Positions 35,805 through 44,615 of a stretch of DNA of 64,000 nucleotides are shown one piece after another (positions within the stretch are counted from its first letter, which is position 1; every line of letters starts with the position of its first letter). The stretch is taken from assembly GCF_036032445.1 (NCBI RefSeq), contig NZ_CP107932.1, positions 2,606,501 through 2,670,500 of the forward strand, read 5' to 3'. Position numbers and translations under genes: made by a program. Source of the DNA: Nocardia sp. NBC_00416 (GTDB lineage: Bacteria > Actinomycetota > Actinomycetes > Mycobacteriales > Mycobacteriaceae). The notes under the pieces were generated by a model. That model was not told the DNA's origin and did no database searches. It saw only the letters and a list, made by a program, of their open reading frames with translations.

Positions 35805-37241
35805 TCACAGGCTGATCCATCCCGCCGCCAACGCCACGACACCGAGGGCTCCGCCCGCCGCGACCAGCGCGAACAACACTGCCTCGGCGGGTGTGAAAAC
35901 CCGGCGGCCCTGCTCGCGGCGGGCGAGGACGAACAGGACCGTGGCCGGTGTGTAGAAGATCAGTGAGACGAGGACGAATTTCAGGCCCGCCGCGTACAGC
36001 AGGAACGCGGTGTAGATCGTCGCCAGCGCGGCGACGATCAGATCACCGCGCCAGGTGGCCGCACGGTCGGTGCCGTAGGTCTCCCGGGTGAGGCACAGTT
36101 TCAACGCGTACCCGGCGGCGAGCAGGAACGGGATCAGGGTGAGCGCCGCGGTGAGATCGAGTGCGAAATCGAAGGCGTCCTCGGAGAACATCGTGACGAC
36201 CAGCACGATCTGCGACAGGGCCGTACTGAGCAGCAGCGCGTTGATGGGCACGTCGCGGCCGGTGGCACGCGCCAGGAAGCCTGGCATATCAGCGTCTTTG
36301 GCCGCGACGAACAGCACCTCGGCAGCCATGAGCGTCCACGCCAGATAGGCCCCCAGTACCGAGATGATCAGTCCGGCACTCACGAACGCGGTGCCCCAGG
36401 AACCGACCGCCACCTCCAGCACCCCCGCCATCGAAGGCTGGCGCAGCTCGGCGATCTCGCTCATCGGCATGATCCCGTAGGACACCACCGTCACCGAAGC
36501 GAAGATCGCCAGCACACTCACGAAACCGAGCAGTGTCGCCCGGCCGACGTCCTCGCGCCGCCGGGCGTGCCGGGAGTACACGCTGGCGCCTTCGACCCCG
36601 AGGAACACGAAAACCGTGACCAGCATGGTTCCGCTGACCTGATCGAACAGCGAACCCGCGTAATCCGCGCCGCGGAAATTGTTCGCGAACACCCGCGGAT
36701 CCAGCAGGAAAGCGGCGAGCAGGACGAAGACGATGATCGGCACCACTTTCGCCACGGTGACGATACGGTTGATGGCCGCCGCCTCCTCGGTACCGCGGCG
36801 GATCAGCAGAAAGAACGACCACAACCCCACCGAGGACAACGCGACGGCGAGCAGGGTGTCACCGGAACCGAGAGCCGGAATCCATTCACCGAGCGTGGAC
36901 ATGATCAGCACCCAGTAGGTCACGTTCCCGACGCAGGCGCTCGCCCAGTATCCCGCCGCGGAGAAGAAGCCGGTGAATTCGCCGAATCCGGCCTTGGCAT
37001 AGGCGTACACACCGGCGTCCAGCTCCGGTTTGCGGACCGCCAGCCGCTGGAAGACCAGCGCGAGCATCAGCATGCCGAGGCCGGCGATGGTCCAGGCGAT
37101 CAGCGCACCGCCCACCCCGGTCTCCTGCGCGAAGCGCCGCGGCAGCGAGAAGACTCCGGCACCGACCATGGACCCGACGACCATCGCCGTGAGCGTGAAT
37201 ACCGTGACCTTCGCCGTCCGCTCCGGCGCCTGCTGGGTCAT
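35805..37241 (-). CDS. arcD: Arginine/ornithine antiporter, APC family
   Basis: 478 aa with about 12 membrane spans. The first helix FTLTAMVVGSMVGAGVFSLP holds the substrate-binding GSxxGAG loop, and the next GGALIAWTIAGLGMLMLALV is typical of the basic amino acid/polyamine antiporter group. It probably exchanges arginine for ornithine or citrulline and feeds arginine deiminase, encoded downstream. A 14-bp palindrome at 37308 lies 67 bases before its start. Confidence 0.88.
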   Translation of the reverse strand: MTQQAPERTAKVTVFTLTAMVVGSMVGAGVFSLPRRFAQETGVGGALIAWTIAGLGMLMLALVFQRLAVRKPELDAGVYAYAKAGFGEFTGFFSAAGYWASACVGNVTYWVLIMSTLGEWIPALGSGDTLLAVALSSVGLWSFFLLIRRGTEEAAAINRIVTVAKVVPIIVFVLLAAFLLDPRVFANNFRGADYAGSLFDQVSGTMLVTVFVFLGVEGASVYSRHARRREDVGRATLLGFVSVLAIFASVTVVSYGIMPMSEIAELRQPSMAGVLEVAVGSWGTAFVSAGLIISVLGAYLAWTLMAAEVLFVAAKDADMPGFLARATGRDVPINALLLSTALSQIVLVVTMFSEDAFDFALDLTAALTLIPFLLAAGYALKLCLTRETYGTDRAATWRGDLIVAALATIYTAFLLYAAGLKFVLVSLIFYTPATVLFVLARREQGRRVFTPAEAVLFALVAAGGALGVVALAAGWISL

Positions 37242-37307
37242 CCGTCCGACCTCTCTGCTCGCCCGCTACCGCGTACCACTGCAGATCATTCGTCGATGTT
37301 CACCACT

Positions 37308-37321
37308 GATGATGCATCATC
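37308..37321. promoter_or_regulatory. Palindrome upstream of arcD
   Basis: GATGATGCATCATC, perfect 14-bp palindrome in the arcD upstream region. It is a candidate regulator site; it does not clearly fit the ArgR box that I would expect. Confidence 0.45.
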
Positions 37322-37409
37322 GCGCCGGGCCCCCGGCTGAACCGGACGGATTGTGGGCGGGGTGTCGGCGGCGGGCGATCCGCGTGCGGATCAACGGAAA
37401 CCGGAGAGG

Positions 37410-38633
37410 TCAGGCGCGGCGGGCCGCCCACACTGTCACGGTGAACAGCAGTACACCGGCGAACGCGAGTCCCGCGCCGACCAGCGCCGGCGCCGTGTAG
37501 CCGTAGCCGGCGGCGATCACCAGACCGCCCAGCCAGGCGCCGGCGGCGTTCGCGATATTGAGCGCCGCGTGATTCAAGGCGGCGGCCAGAGTCTGCGCAT
37601 CGGCGGCCACGTCCATCAGCCGGGTTTGCAGGCCGGGCGCCAACGCGGCACCCGTCGCGCCGACCAGCAGGGCGCCGATTCCGGCCGTCACCGGGTTGTG
37701 GGAAGCGACCACGAAGACGAGCAGGACCACCATCATGGCGCCCATGGCCGCGAAGATCGACCGGTCCACGCCTCGATCGGCCAGGACACCGCCGCCGATA
37801 TTGCCCAGCACCATGCCGACGCCGAAGAGCATGAGCACCAGCGGGACCAGGCCCGCGCTCAGGCCAGCGACGTCGGTCAGCGTGGTGCTCACGTAGGTGT
37901 AGACGGCGAACATGCCACCGAATCCGATCGCGCCCACCGCGAGCGTGAGCAGGACCTGCGGTCGGCGCAACGCGCCCAGTTCGGTGAGCGGGTTGGTGGT
38001 CACCATGGCCGTGAGCGGCGGGACGAACCGCAGCAGGGCGAACACCGTGGCCGCCCCGATCGCGGCGACCACGACGAAGGCGCTGCGCCAGCCCAGATGC
38101 TGGCCCAGCCAGGTGGCCGCCGGTACACCGACGACATTCGCGGTGCTCAGCCCGAGCATCACCGCCGCCACCGCTTTCGCACGCTGCCCGGCAGGCGCCA
38201 GGGAGGCGGCCGCCAGCGAGGCGACACCGAAGTAGGCGCCGTGCGGGAGCCCGGAGAGGAAACGAGCGGCGATGAGCGTCTCGAAGTTCGGCGCGAAAGC
38301 CGAGGCCAGGTTGCCGATTGCGAACGCGACCATCAGGATCACCAGTAGCCGTTTACGAGCCATCGATGCGCAGGCCGCGGCGATCACCGGGGCGCCGACC
38401 ACCACGCCGAGCGCATAGGCCGATACCGCGTGCCCGGCGGTGGGCTCGGATACCGAGAACGCGTCCGCGATATCGGGCAGCAACCCCATGGTGACGAATT
38501 CGGTGGTACCGATACCGAACCCGCCGAGCGCGAGGGCAAGCAGCGCCGGTACATGCCAGCTCGTGCGCACGGGGGCGGCGGGGGCGGCGGGGGCGGGCGC
38601 CGCACCGACCGTCCTGGTAGCGGTGGAAGTCAC
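37410..38633 (-). CDS. MFS exporter, DHA1 family
   Basis: About 407 aa with 12 predicted spans. The first helix WHVPALLALALGGFGIGTTEFVTMG and the motif after helix 2 (VSAYALGVVVGAPVIAAACA, ARKRLLVILM) are those of AraJ/PbuE-like efflux carriers. A Pro/Ala-rich N-terminal stretch precedes helix 1. I choose GTG 38633 (VTSTATRTVGAAPA), although the Shine-Dalgarno is poor. It lies downstream of the MarR gene on the same strand and is a likely target of it. Confidence 0.85.
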   Translation of the reverse strand: MTSTATRTVGAAPAPAAPAAPVRTSWHVPALLALALGGFGIGTTEFVTMGLLPDIADAFSVSEPTAGHAVSAYALGVVVGAPVIAAACASMARKRLLVILMVAFAIGNLASAFAPNFETLIAARFLSGLPHGAYFGVASLAAASLAPAGQRAKAVAAVMLGLSTANVVGVPAATWLGQHLGWRSAFVVVAAIGAATVFALLRFVPPLTAMVTTNPLTELGALRRPQVLLTLAVGAIGFGGMFAVYTYVSTTLTDVAGLSAGLVPLVLMLFGVGMVLGNIGGGVLADRGVDRSIFAAMGAMMVVLLVFVVASHNPVTAGIGALLVGATGAALAPGLQTRLMDVAADAQTLAAALNHAALNIANAAGAWLGGLVIAAGYGYTAPALVGAGLAFAGVLLFTVTVWAARRA

Positions 38634-38735
38634 GCTGTGGTGTAACAGACGGCCGCCGGGGAGGTTTCCACATACAGCTGTGAGTTGAGGCACCCGCACC
38701 TGCCCGTTCGCGGTTGTATGCCTTTTGTCCTGCGC

Positions 38736-39218
38736 CTATTCGGCCTCGAGCCGGTCGGTCGCGACCTGGCCGGCGGCACCGGTCCGGCGCAGGAAGTCGG
38801 CGATCACCTCGAGTTCGGCGTCGCTGTAACCGTCGCAGATCTCGTCCATGAGGGTGTTCATACCGGCGTACTGCCGGAAGAGTTCGGCATTGCGACCGGG
38901 CACGACGCGGACGTTCACCGCGCGCCGGTCGCCGGGATCGCGTTCGCGCACGATCCATCCACCTCGTTCGAGGCGGTCCAGAATTCCGGTCATGGTCGCC
39001 GGATGCAGCCCGGCGAGGCGGGCCAGGGCGCTCGGACTGAGCGGCCCCTGGGCGCCGACGATATCCAGGCAGTCGAGGTCGACGTCCTTGAGCGCCACCC
39101 GGGAGCCGACCCGGTGATTCAGCAGGGACAGCTGGACGCGCAGCGCGCGCAGCGAATCCTTGACGCCGACGATCAGCCGCCTGCGTTGCCGGGCCGATCC
39201 GGATTCCGCCGTGGCCAT
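38736..39218 (-). CDS. MarR-family transcriptional regulator
   Basis: 160 aa. LDCLDIVGAQGPLSPSALAR, HPATMTGILDRLERGGWIVR and the wing ERDPGDRRAVNVRVV form the winged helix. It is upstream of the MFS exporter on the same strand and divergent from the DUF1772-type gene at 39377. The AT-rich dyads at 39320-39360 are its probable binding sites. Confidence 0.88.
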   Translation of the reverse strand: MATAESGSARQRRRLIVGVKDSLRALRVQLSLLNHRVGSRVALKDVDLDCLDIVGAQGPLSPSALARLAGLHPATMTGILDRLERGGWIVRERDPGDRRAVNVRVVPGRNAELFRQYAGMNTLMDEICDGYSDAELEVIADFLRRTGAAGQVATDRLEAE

Positions 39219-39319
39219 ACTCCCCTCACATGATCTCCGAATCCACCGATCGTACGGGGCCTGCGCACCGGGCGATCCGGCCGGACCGGGTCATCGATCG
39301 GTCCCGGCCGCCCCTTGCG

Positions 39320-39360
39320 GATAGCTATCAATTCATATTATATGGAACTCATATTCTATG
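39320..39360. promoter_or_regulatory. AT-rich control region with three dyads
   Basis: GATAGCTATC (39320-39329), CATATTATATG (39334-39344) and CATATTCTATG (39350-39360). The last two are near-identical 11-bp dyads 16 bp apart. The block is strikingly AT-rich for this genome and lies between divergent MarR and membrane-protein genes; it fits a MarR operator/promoter. Confidence 0.65.
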
Positions 39361-39376
39361 AAATCAGGAGTATCGG

Positions 39377-39901
39377 ATGACCCCTCTCCTCGACGCACCC
39401 CGACCCGACGCCGACGGCAACCCCGGCCCGACGTGGTTCACGGCCGCCCTGCGGCTCGCCGCCCGCCTGTTCGCCGGACTGTTCGCCGGATTCCTACTCG
39501 GGGTCCTCGTACTCGAATCCTCGCTGCGGTCGGTGGACGCCCCGACATACGCCCAGGTCCGGGCGGTCGAACTGGACCGCCTCGACGTGCTCGCGAGCGT
39601 CACTCTGCTGCCCGCGCTCTTCCTCTGCGCCGGGCTCGCGGTAGCCGGGTACCGCTCGGGCCGGAGCTGGCTGCCGGCCGCCGTCGCCGCGACCCTCCTT
39701 GCCGCCACCGCGCTCATCAGCTTCAGCGTCAACCTCCCCATCAACGCCGACCAGGCGGACTGGGCCGCGGGGCGGCTACCTGCCGACTGGTCCGAAATCC
39801 GCGATCGCTGGCAGGCCGCCCACCTGGTCCGCACCGTGACCGCGGTGGCCGCGTTCGGCGTCCTGCTCCTCCCCCGGCGCCCGCACACCCGGGGGCACTG
39901 A
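39377..39901 (+). CDS. DUF1772-type membrane protein
   Basis: 174 aa, AGGAG six bases before the ATG. Four hydrophobic segments include LFAGLFAGFLLGVLVL and WLPAAVAATLLAATALISFS. The family signature SVNLPINADQ, then LPADWSEIRDRWQAAHLVRT, is complete; anthrone oxygenase-like enzymes and uncharacterised membrane proteins share it. It is followed 40 bases later by an NAD(P)-binding protein, a pairing that suggests co-expression under the divergent MarR. Confidence 0.82.
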   Translation: MTPLLDAPRPDADGNPGPTWFTAALRLAARLFAGLFAGFLLGVLVLESSLRSVDAPTYAQVRAVELDRLDVLASVTLLPALFLCAGLAVAGYRSGRSWLPAAVAATLLAATALISFSVNLPINADQADWAAGRLPADWSEIRDRWQAAHLVRTVTAVAAFGVLLLPRRPHTRGH

Positions 39902-39941
39902 CCCGGGCCGAATCCGGCCCACACTCGCGAAGGGAATTCTC

Positions 39942-40637
39942 ATGCGAATCATCATCTTCGGCGCGAACGGCCCCACCGGGCGGCTGCTCACCACACAGGC
40001 GCTCACAGCCGGCCACGATGTCGTCGCCTTCACGCGCCGGCCCGACGAGTTCCCGGTCCGGCACGATCGGCTCACCACGGTGGGCGGCGACGTGTACGAC
40101 CAGGAATCGGTAGCGCGGGCCGTGGCCGGCGGCGACGCCGTCCTGTCCGCGCTCGGCGTCCCGTACGGCCGGGCTCCGATCACCACGTATTCCGCCGGGG
40201 TGGCCAATATCGTCGCCGCCATGCAGCGGCACGAGGTGCGCCGGATCGCGGTCGTCTCGTCGAGCGCGGTCGATCCCCAGCCCTACCCCGACGCCGGATT
40301 CCTCTTCAACCGGGTACTCCAGCCGTTCATCACCCGGTTCCTCGGCAAGACCCTCTACGACGATATGCGCGCGATGGAGGCGCTGCTCACCGCGGCCGAT
40401 CTCGACTGGACGATCGTCCGGCCCAGCGGGCTGTTCGACCTGCCAGGAGTCACCGATTACACGGTCGCCGCGGAACGAGCCGAGGGGCGGTTCACCTCGC
40501 GCGCCGACCTGGCGGCCTGCCTGTTGCGGCTCGCCGAGAACGGCGAGTACCTGCGGTCCGCGGTGGGTGTGGTCACGACCACCGACAACCCCACCATGCT
40601 CGAACTCCTCCGCGCGGAGGCGTTCGGGAAGGAATGA
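39942..40637 (+). CDS. NAD(P)-binding oxidoreductase, atypical SDR (NmrA/SDR_a5-like)
   Basis: 231 aa. The Rossmann motif IIFGANGPTGRLLTTQALTAG (GxxGxxG) is followed by VGGDVYDQESVARAVAGGD, AVLSALG and VSSSAVD. The active-site Tyr-Lys pair of classical SDRs is not present, typical for this NAD(P)H-binding group. GAAGGGAATTCTC precedes the ATG. A broken relative lies at 19229. Function could be flavin or quinone reduction, or redox sensing. Confidence 0.85.
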   Translation: MRIIIFGANGPTGRLLTTQALTAGHDVVAFTRRPDEFPVRHDRLTTVGGDVYDQESVARAVAGGDAVLSALGVPYGRAPITTYSAGVANIVAAMQRHEVRRIAVVSSSAVDPQPYPDAGFLFNRVLQPFITRFLGKTLYDDMRAMEALLTAADLDWTIVRPSGLFDLPGVTDYTVAAERAEGRFTSRADLAACLLRLAENGEYLRSAVGVVTTTDNPTMLELLRAEAFGKE

Positions 40638-40651
40638 CGCCCGGCGGCCGA

Positions 40652-40680
40652 GCGTGCGGGCGGCCGCGCCGCCCGCACGC
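40652..40680 (+). terminator. Terminator of the 39377-40637 operon
   Basis: GCGTGCGGGCGGC-CGC-GCCGCCCGCACGC, a perfect 13-bp stem, 14 bases after the stop at 40637. Confidence 0.8.
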
Positions 40681-40703
40681 ACCGCCCGGCGCAGCGGAGA
40701 TGG

Positions 40704-40738
40704 CGTTCCGGCCGGCCCTCATCCGACCGGCCGGAACG
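40704..40738 (-). terminator. Terminator of the 40741 gene
   Basis: CGTTCCGGCCGG and CCGGCCGGAACG pair over 12 bp with an 11-base loop, directly after the stop of the minus-strand gene that ends at 40741. Confidence 0.75.
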
Positions 40739-40740
40739 TA

Positions 40741-41793
40741 TCAGCGAGCGGCCGCGGCCGTCTGACCTTCGGCCGGATGGACGCCGTATTGATCGGTCTC
40801 CATCAAGTGCGCGATATCGCGCCCGGCCGGGGTCATGGTCAGAGTGGACCGGGTTTCCACCAGCCAAGCCCGGTATCCGGGGCGCACGTCCTCTTCCGGC
40901 CCCTGATGCAGGAGTCCCTTGGGCGTCCAGGTGACCGTGCCGGGTGTATCGACCGACCCCCACGGCGAAGGACCCATGCCGTAGCAGATGACCTCGTCGA
41001 AATCGGCGTTGTGATGGACCGGCGGCCGGGTACTGCGGCGACTGCCGGTGCCGAAGACGAAGTCGTGACCCGAGGTGCTGCTCATCAACCGAGCCGGGGC
41101 GAGTCCCCCCTCCTCGACACCGAGGCCGTGCACATGTTCGATATTGAAGCGCAGCACGAGTGGAGCACCGAGCACGTCGAGGCAGGGAATGGGGTCGACG
41201 TCGTAGAAATAGGAGGTGAAGGTATCGCCGGTGCGGACGACCACCTCGTACTCCTCGTCCAGCGGCAGTCCGGGACGGCCGTGCGGGACGGGCCGGTCCA
41301 GGTGCAGGTCGGGGTTGAACGTTCCCGGCGCGCCTTCGGGATCGAGGTGGAGTTCACTGGCGGTGACCACGACGAATTCGTTGATCTCCTGCGCGATCTC
41401 ACCCCACCGATAGGTCACCGCGCGCGGAACCAGGACGAAGTCACCGGCCCGCACCTCGAGAGTGCCCACCTCGGTATCGAGTTCGCCGCGCCCGGAGACG
41501 ATGTAGTGCAGTTCGTCCGCCCACACGTTGACGTAACCGAAGGTCGTCGCGGCCGAACGGCGGTTCAGCTCGAAACTGATGCCCTCACCCGCGAGGATCG
41601 GCACCGGTAGCGCCTTCGGCTCGGCGAACACTCCGGCCGGTAGGTCCCAGGTGTGGAAACGACGCGGTACGTACTCACCTCGGGCACGCAGGAAACGAGG
41701 ACGGTACTGGGCGCGCACGATGGTCGTGTTCGGGCCGGCGAAACCGTTGCGGGAGAAAAGCTCGATATTGGGCGCCAGGACTTCGTCTGGCAT
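40741..41793 (-). CDS. Homogentisate 1,2-dioxygenase-like cupin protein
   Basis: 350 aa. The two-part cupin of HmgA is recognisable: ELHYIVSGRGELDTEVGTLE, VRAGDFVLVPRAVTYRW, and in the C-terminal half PPVHHNADFDEVICYGMGPS with TWTPKGLLHQGPEE. The iron ligands of HmgA (His, Glu, His) fit HHNADFDE and LLHQGPE. It is shorter than classical HmgA (about 430 aa), and no other tyrosine-catabolism gene is nearby, so another aromatic ring-cleavage substrate is possible. ATG 41793 is preceded by GGAGGTGC. Confidence 0.75.
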   Translation of the reverse strand: MPDEVLAPNIELFSRNGFAGPNTTIVRAQYRPRFLRARGEYVPRRFHTWDLPAGVFAEPKALPVPILAGEGISFELNRRSAATTFGYVNVWADELHYIVSGRGELDTEVGTLEVRAGDFVLVPRAVTYRWGEIAQEINEFVVVTASELHLDPEGAPGTFNPDLHLDRPVPHGRPGLPLDEEYEVVVRTGDTFTSYFYDVDPIPCLDVLGAPLVLRFNIEHVHGLGVEEGGLAPARLMSSTSGHDFVFGTGSRRSTRPPVHHNADFDEVICYGMGPSPWGSVDTPGTVTWTPKGLLHQGPEEDVRPGYRAWLVETRSTLTMTPAGRDIAHLMETDQYGVHPAEGQTAAAAR

Positions 41794-41920
41794 GCAGCAC
41801 CTCCGAAACTCGTTGTGCCACAGATCCTAGACCCGCCTCATGGCTCCCGCGCACTTTTGCGAACTCACCTTTGCCGACGATATATGTCACCGAAAGTACA
41901 CTGCCACCGGCGAATACGGG

Positions 41921-42772
41921 TCAACGCCGAAACGGCGGCACCGGGAGATCGTCGCCGAAGATTTCCGGCAGATCCCGCACCACACTGTCGGGGTAACTCG
42001 CGGGGCGCTTCTCCAGAAACGACGAAACCCCCTCCGCGGCATCGGCGCTGGCACCGCGGCTGCGGATGCCCCGGGATTCCACCCGGTGCGCGACCATCGG
42101 ATGATCGGCGCCGAGCCCGCGCCACAGCAGCTGCCGCGACAGCGCCACCGAGACCGGTGCGGAATGCTCGGTGATCCGGCGGGCCAGCGCATACGTCTCG
42201 TCCAGGAGGGTTTCCGCCGAGTGCAGCCCGTAGAAGAGCCCGGCTTCGTGCGCTTCGGCGGCATCGACGAGCCGTCCCGAGTACACCCAGTCCAGCGCCT
42301 TCTGCATCGAGACCAGTCGCGGCAGGAACCAGCTGGAACAGGATTCCGGGACGATGCCGCGGCGGTTGAACACGAACCCGATCCGGGCGGTGTCGACGGC
42401 CAGCCGGAAGTCCGCCGCCAGCGTCATGGTGATCCCCACCCCGACAGCGGGGCCGTTGATCGCGGCGATGACGGGCTTGCGGGATTCGAACATCCGCAGC
42501 ACCACTTCGCCGCCACCGTCGCGGAATTCCTCGGCGGCCGTATCGTCGGACGCGACGAAGGTCTGCGCGCCCGCGGACAGATCCGCGCCTGCGCAGAACG
42601 CGCGCCCGGCACCGGTGACGACCACCGCCCGTACCGCGTCGTCGCGGTCGCAGGCGTCGAACGCCTCGATCAACTCCTCACCCATCGCGGTGGTGAACGC
42701 GTTCAGCTTGTCCGGGCGGTCCAGTGTGATGGTGGCGACGGAATCGGAGACAGCGAGGCGGATATCGGCCAT
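41921..42772 (-). CDS. Enoyl-CoA hydratase/isomerase family protein
   Basis: 283 aa. Crotonase marks: LDRPDKLNAFTTAMGEEL, the oxyanion loop AGRAFCAGADLS and VIAAINGPAVGVGITMTLAA. The catalytic positions equivalent to rat Glu144/Glu164 read RRGIVPESCSSWFLPRLV, so the second acid is present, while the first is less clear; isomerase or thioesterase chemistry is possible. A C-terminal FLEKRPASYPDSVVRDLPEI tail is usual in actinomycete family members. Confidence 0.85.
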   Translation of the reverse strand: MADIRLAVSDSVATITLDRPDKLNAFTTAMGEELIEAFDACDRDDAVRAVVVTGAGRAFCAGADLSAGAQTFVASDDTAAEEFRDGGGEVVLRMFESRKPVIAAINGPAVGVGITMTLAADFRLAVDTARIGFVFNRRGIVPESCSSWFLPRLVSMQKALDWVYSGRLVDAAEAHEAGLFYGLHSAETLLDETYALARRITEHSAPVSVALSRQLLWRGLGADHPMVAHRVESRGIRSRGASADAAEGVSSFLEKRPASYPDSVVRDLPEIFGDDLPVPPFRR

Positions 42773-42984
42773 TTCGGTTCGAACCTTCTACTCGATAACT
42801 AGGATGTTTATGCGGACTCGAGGAACTTACCGCTGTTCACGGCCGGATACCGCCTGAGTAGGCCCGATTTCGCGACTCACGCGACACGAGCGAGCCCCCG
42901 CGAACATCGCGCAACCGCCACGAATCTTTCCGTCCTCGGGCATATGCTTCGGGGCGCGTCGGGTCACGACGAGAGGGGAACCAA

Positions 42985-43215
42985 TTGGCAGTCGCGAAAC
43001 TGCATTACGGCAGGCACGAATATCGGATCGATCCGGACGGGGCGGAGGTGTTCATGGTGGACGTCGCCAACGCCTTGAAGGCCGGCGATGCGACCAAGTT
43101 CGTGCGAGTCGCGCTGGCCGGTGGCGGGTCACTTCGTGTTGCCGTGTCGAAGTCCATCCCCATTGCGGTCGAGCGGCAGGCATCAGAGGAGACGTCCGAC
43201 GCCCTGTTCGTCTGA
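42985..43215 (+). CDS. 76-aa conserved-looking small protein
   Basis: TTG start with GAGAGGGG eight bases upstream; no ATG is available. The protein MAVAKLHYGRHEYRIDPDGA continues with VFMVDVANALKAGDATKFVR and RVAVSKSIPIAVERQ, a compact alpha-beta pattern with charged surface and no signal peptide. A strong terminator follows 11 bases after the stop, which supports a real transcription unit. I do not recognise a function. Confidence 0.65.
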   Translation: MAVAKLHYGRHEYRIDPDGAEVFMVDVANALKAGDATKFVRVALAGGGSLRVAVSKSIPIAVERQASEETSDALFV

Positions 43216-43226
43216 CCGGTGATACA

Positions 43227-43258
43227 ACTGCGGCCACCCGATGAAGGGTGGCCGCAGT
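43227..43258 (+). terminator. Strong terminator
   Basis: ACTGCGGCCACCC-GATGAA-GGGTGGCCGCAGT: perfect 13-bp stem with 6-base loop, 11 bases after the 42985 gene. It can also serve the minus-strand remnant. Confidence 0.85.
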
Positions 43259-43262
43259 CGAG

Positions 43263-43690
43263 TCAGAGGTTTCGGCGATCCGGCCCGCCCAGCGCCCCAC
43301 GATGGTCCGATGGCAGGCGCCACCCGCCGACAGCGCACCGGACAAGAAGTTCCGCGGCGCCCGCCGGCGGTGTTCCGCGACGCCAGATCACACGGAACCA
43401 CCTGCTCGAGACCACCGAATCGGCGAGCCGCGCCCGATACAGCGCACCGGTCGCGAGTTCCGGTGCGGCGACCAGGGTGCTGAGTACCGCCGGGGCCACC
43501 CCTGCGCGCGGCGGCGACCAGGGCCATCGCCGAGCCGAATTCGACGGCGGGTGGGGCGGAAGCCCCGTGGACGTCGAGGATCTCGCGGACCGTATCGCGG
43601 GTCCCGGACCCGGCGTCGCGCCACAGCAGTGGGGTCGCCGCGAGTTCGCGCAGCGTGACTGGATGGTGCGGCTTGCCCGGTGCGGTTCTC
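43263..43690 (-). pseudogene. LysR effector-domain remnant
   Basis: Only the C-terminal part of a LysR regulator remains. HHPVTLRELAATPLLWRDAG and RDTVREILDVHGASAP, FGSAMALVAAARRG lie in one frame to about 43497, then MAPAVLSTLVAAPELATGAL and SSRWFRVIWRRGTPPAGAAE continue in another. So the DNA-binding half is lost (the remnant starts right at the stop of the 43689 gene) and a frameshift breaks the rest. Non-functional. Confidence 0.72.
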
Positions 43691-44408
43691 AGGCGGCCGC
43701 GACCTGCTCGAGCGCCGCGGCGGTCGCCGCCGGTTCGGTGATCATCAGATCGTGGCCGGTGTCGATATCCCACAGCCGCCCCGCCGCGCGCGCCCGCGCG
43801 ATGAGTGCCGGATCGCGGGTCGCCAGGGTGGAAGTACAGACGATGTGGAATTGCGGTAGGGCCCACAGGGTTTGCTCGTCCCGCAGCTCGAGCTCGTCTT
43901 CGAAGCAGCGCCACGGGTGGGCGCTCAGCCGCGTGGCCATCCACGCGATATCGGCCGGTTCGGTGACACCGTAGAGCATCCCGGAGTTCTCGTCGGGCGC
44001 GAGTACCAGTTCCACACCGTCGACGACCCTGCCCAGTGGCCGGACAGCCTCGATGATCGGACCGGCCACGTCACGCAGCGACTGCCCGTTGGCCGGAGTG
44101 GCGGCATCCAGGTAGACGAGTTTGCCGACCCGATCCGCGGCGCGGTCGGCGGCGCCGGTCACCACCATGCCGCCGTAACTGTGCCCGACCAGGATCACCT
44201 CGGCCAGATCTTCGTGATGCAGCAGGGAGGTGACGTCTCGGATATGGGTACCGAGCCCGATCTCGGGACCGACCAGATGTGCGCGATCCGCCAGCCCGGA
44301 CAGCGTCGGCGTATAGACCTCGTGCCCACCTGCCCGCAGCAATCGCGCCACCCGCTGATAGCACCACCCGCCGTGCCCACCGCCGTGCACCAGGACGAAC
44401 GTCGCCAT
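43689..44408 (-). CDS. Alpha/beta hydrolase
   Basis: 239 aa. FVLVHGGGHGGWCYQRVARL holds the oxyanion HGG, nucleophile elbow GHSYGG (Ser about 79), and the C-terminal DTGHDLMITEP gives the catalytic His. The family fits small esterases and the hydroxynitrile lyase/methyl-esterase group. No cofactor. It stands alone; its 3' end is fused to the LysR remnant. Confidence 0.85.
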   Translation of the reverse strand: MATFVLVHGGGHGGWCYQRVARLLRAGGHEVYTPTLSGLADRAHLVGPEIGLGTHIRDVTSLLHHEDLAEVILVGHSYGGMVVTGAADRAADRVGKLVYLDAATPANGQSLRDVAGPIIEAVRPLGRVVDGVELVLAPDENSGMLYGVTEPADIAWMATRLSAHPWRCFEDELELRDEQTLWALPQFHIVCTSTLATRDPALIARARAAGRLWDIDTGHDLMITEPAATAAALEQVAAA

Positions 44409-44553
44409 ACATCACGCTCCGAAACAGACTTCTCGATCTGGGAGAATAGCATTCACACCGTGTTCGCGGCCGCGAACGAACCGACGGGGGCCGGAGTCCG
44501 GAGATCTTCCTCGACGAGCCGAGACCCTGGAACCACCGGGCCTGTGAACGAGA

Positions 44554-44586
44554 GCCGGCCCGTTCCAGATCACGGAACGGGCCGGC
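44554..44586 (-). terminator. Terminator after the 44616 gene
   Basis: GCCGGCCCGTTCC-AGATCAC-GGAACGGGCCGGC, a perfect 13-bp stem located 30 bases after the stop. It probably ends the liv transcript. Confidence 0.8.
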
Positions 44587-44615
44587 GCAGGCGGGCAGCG
44601 CCCACCACGATGGAA

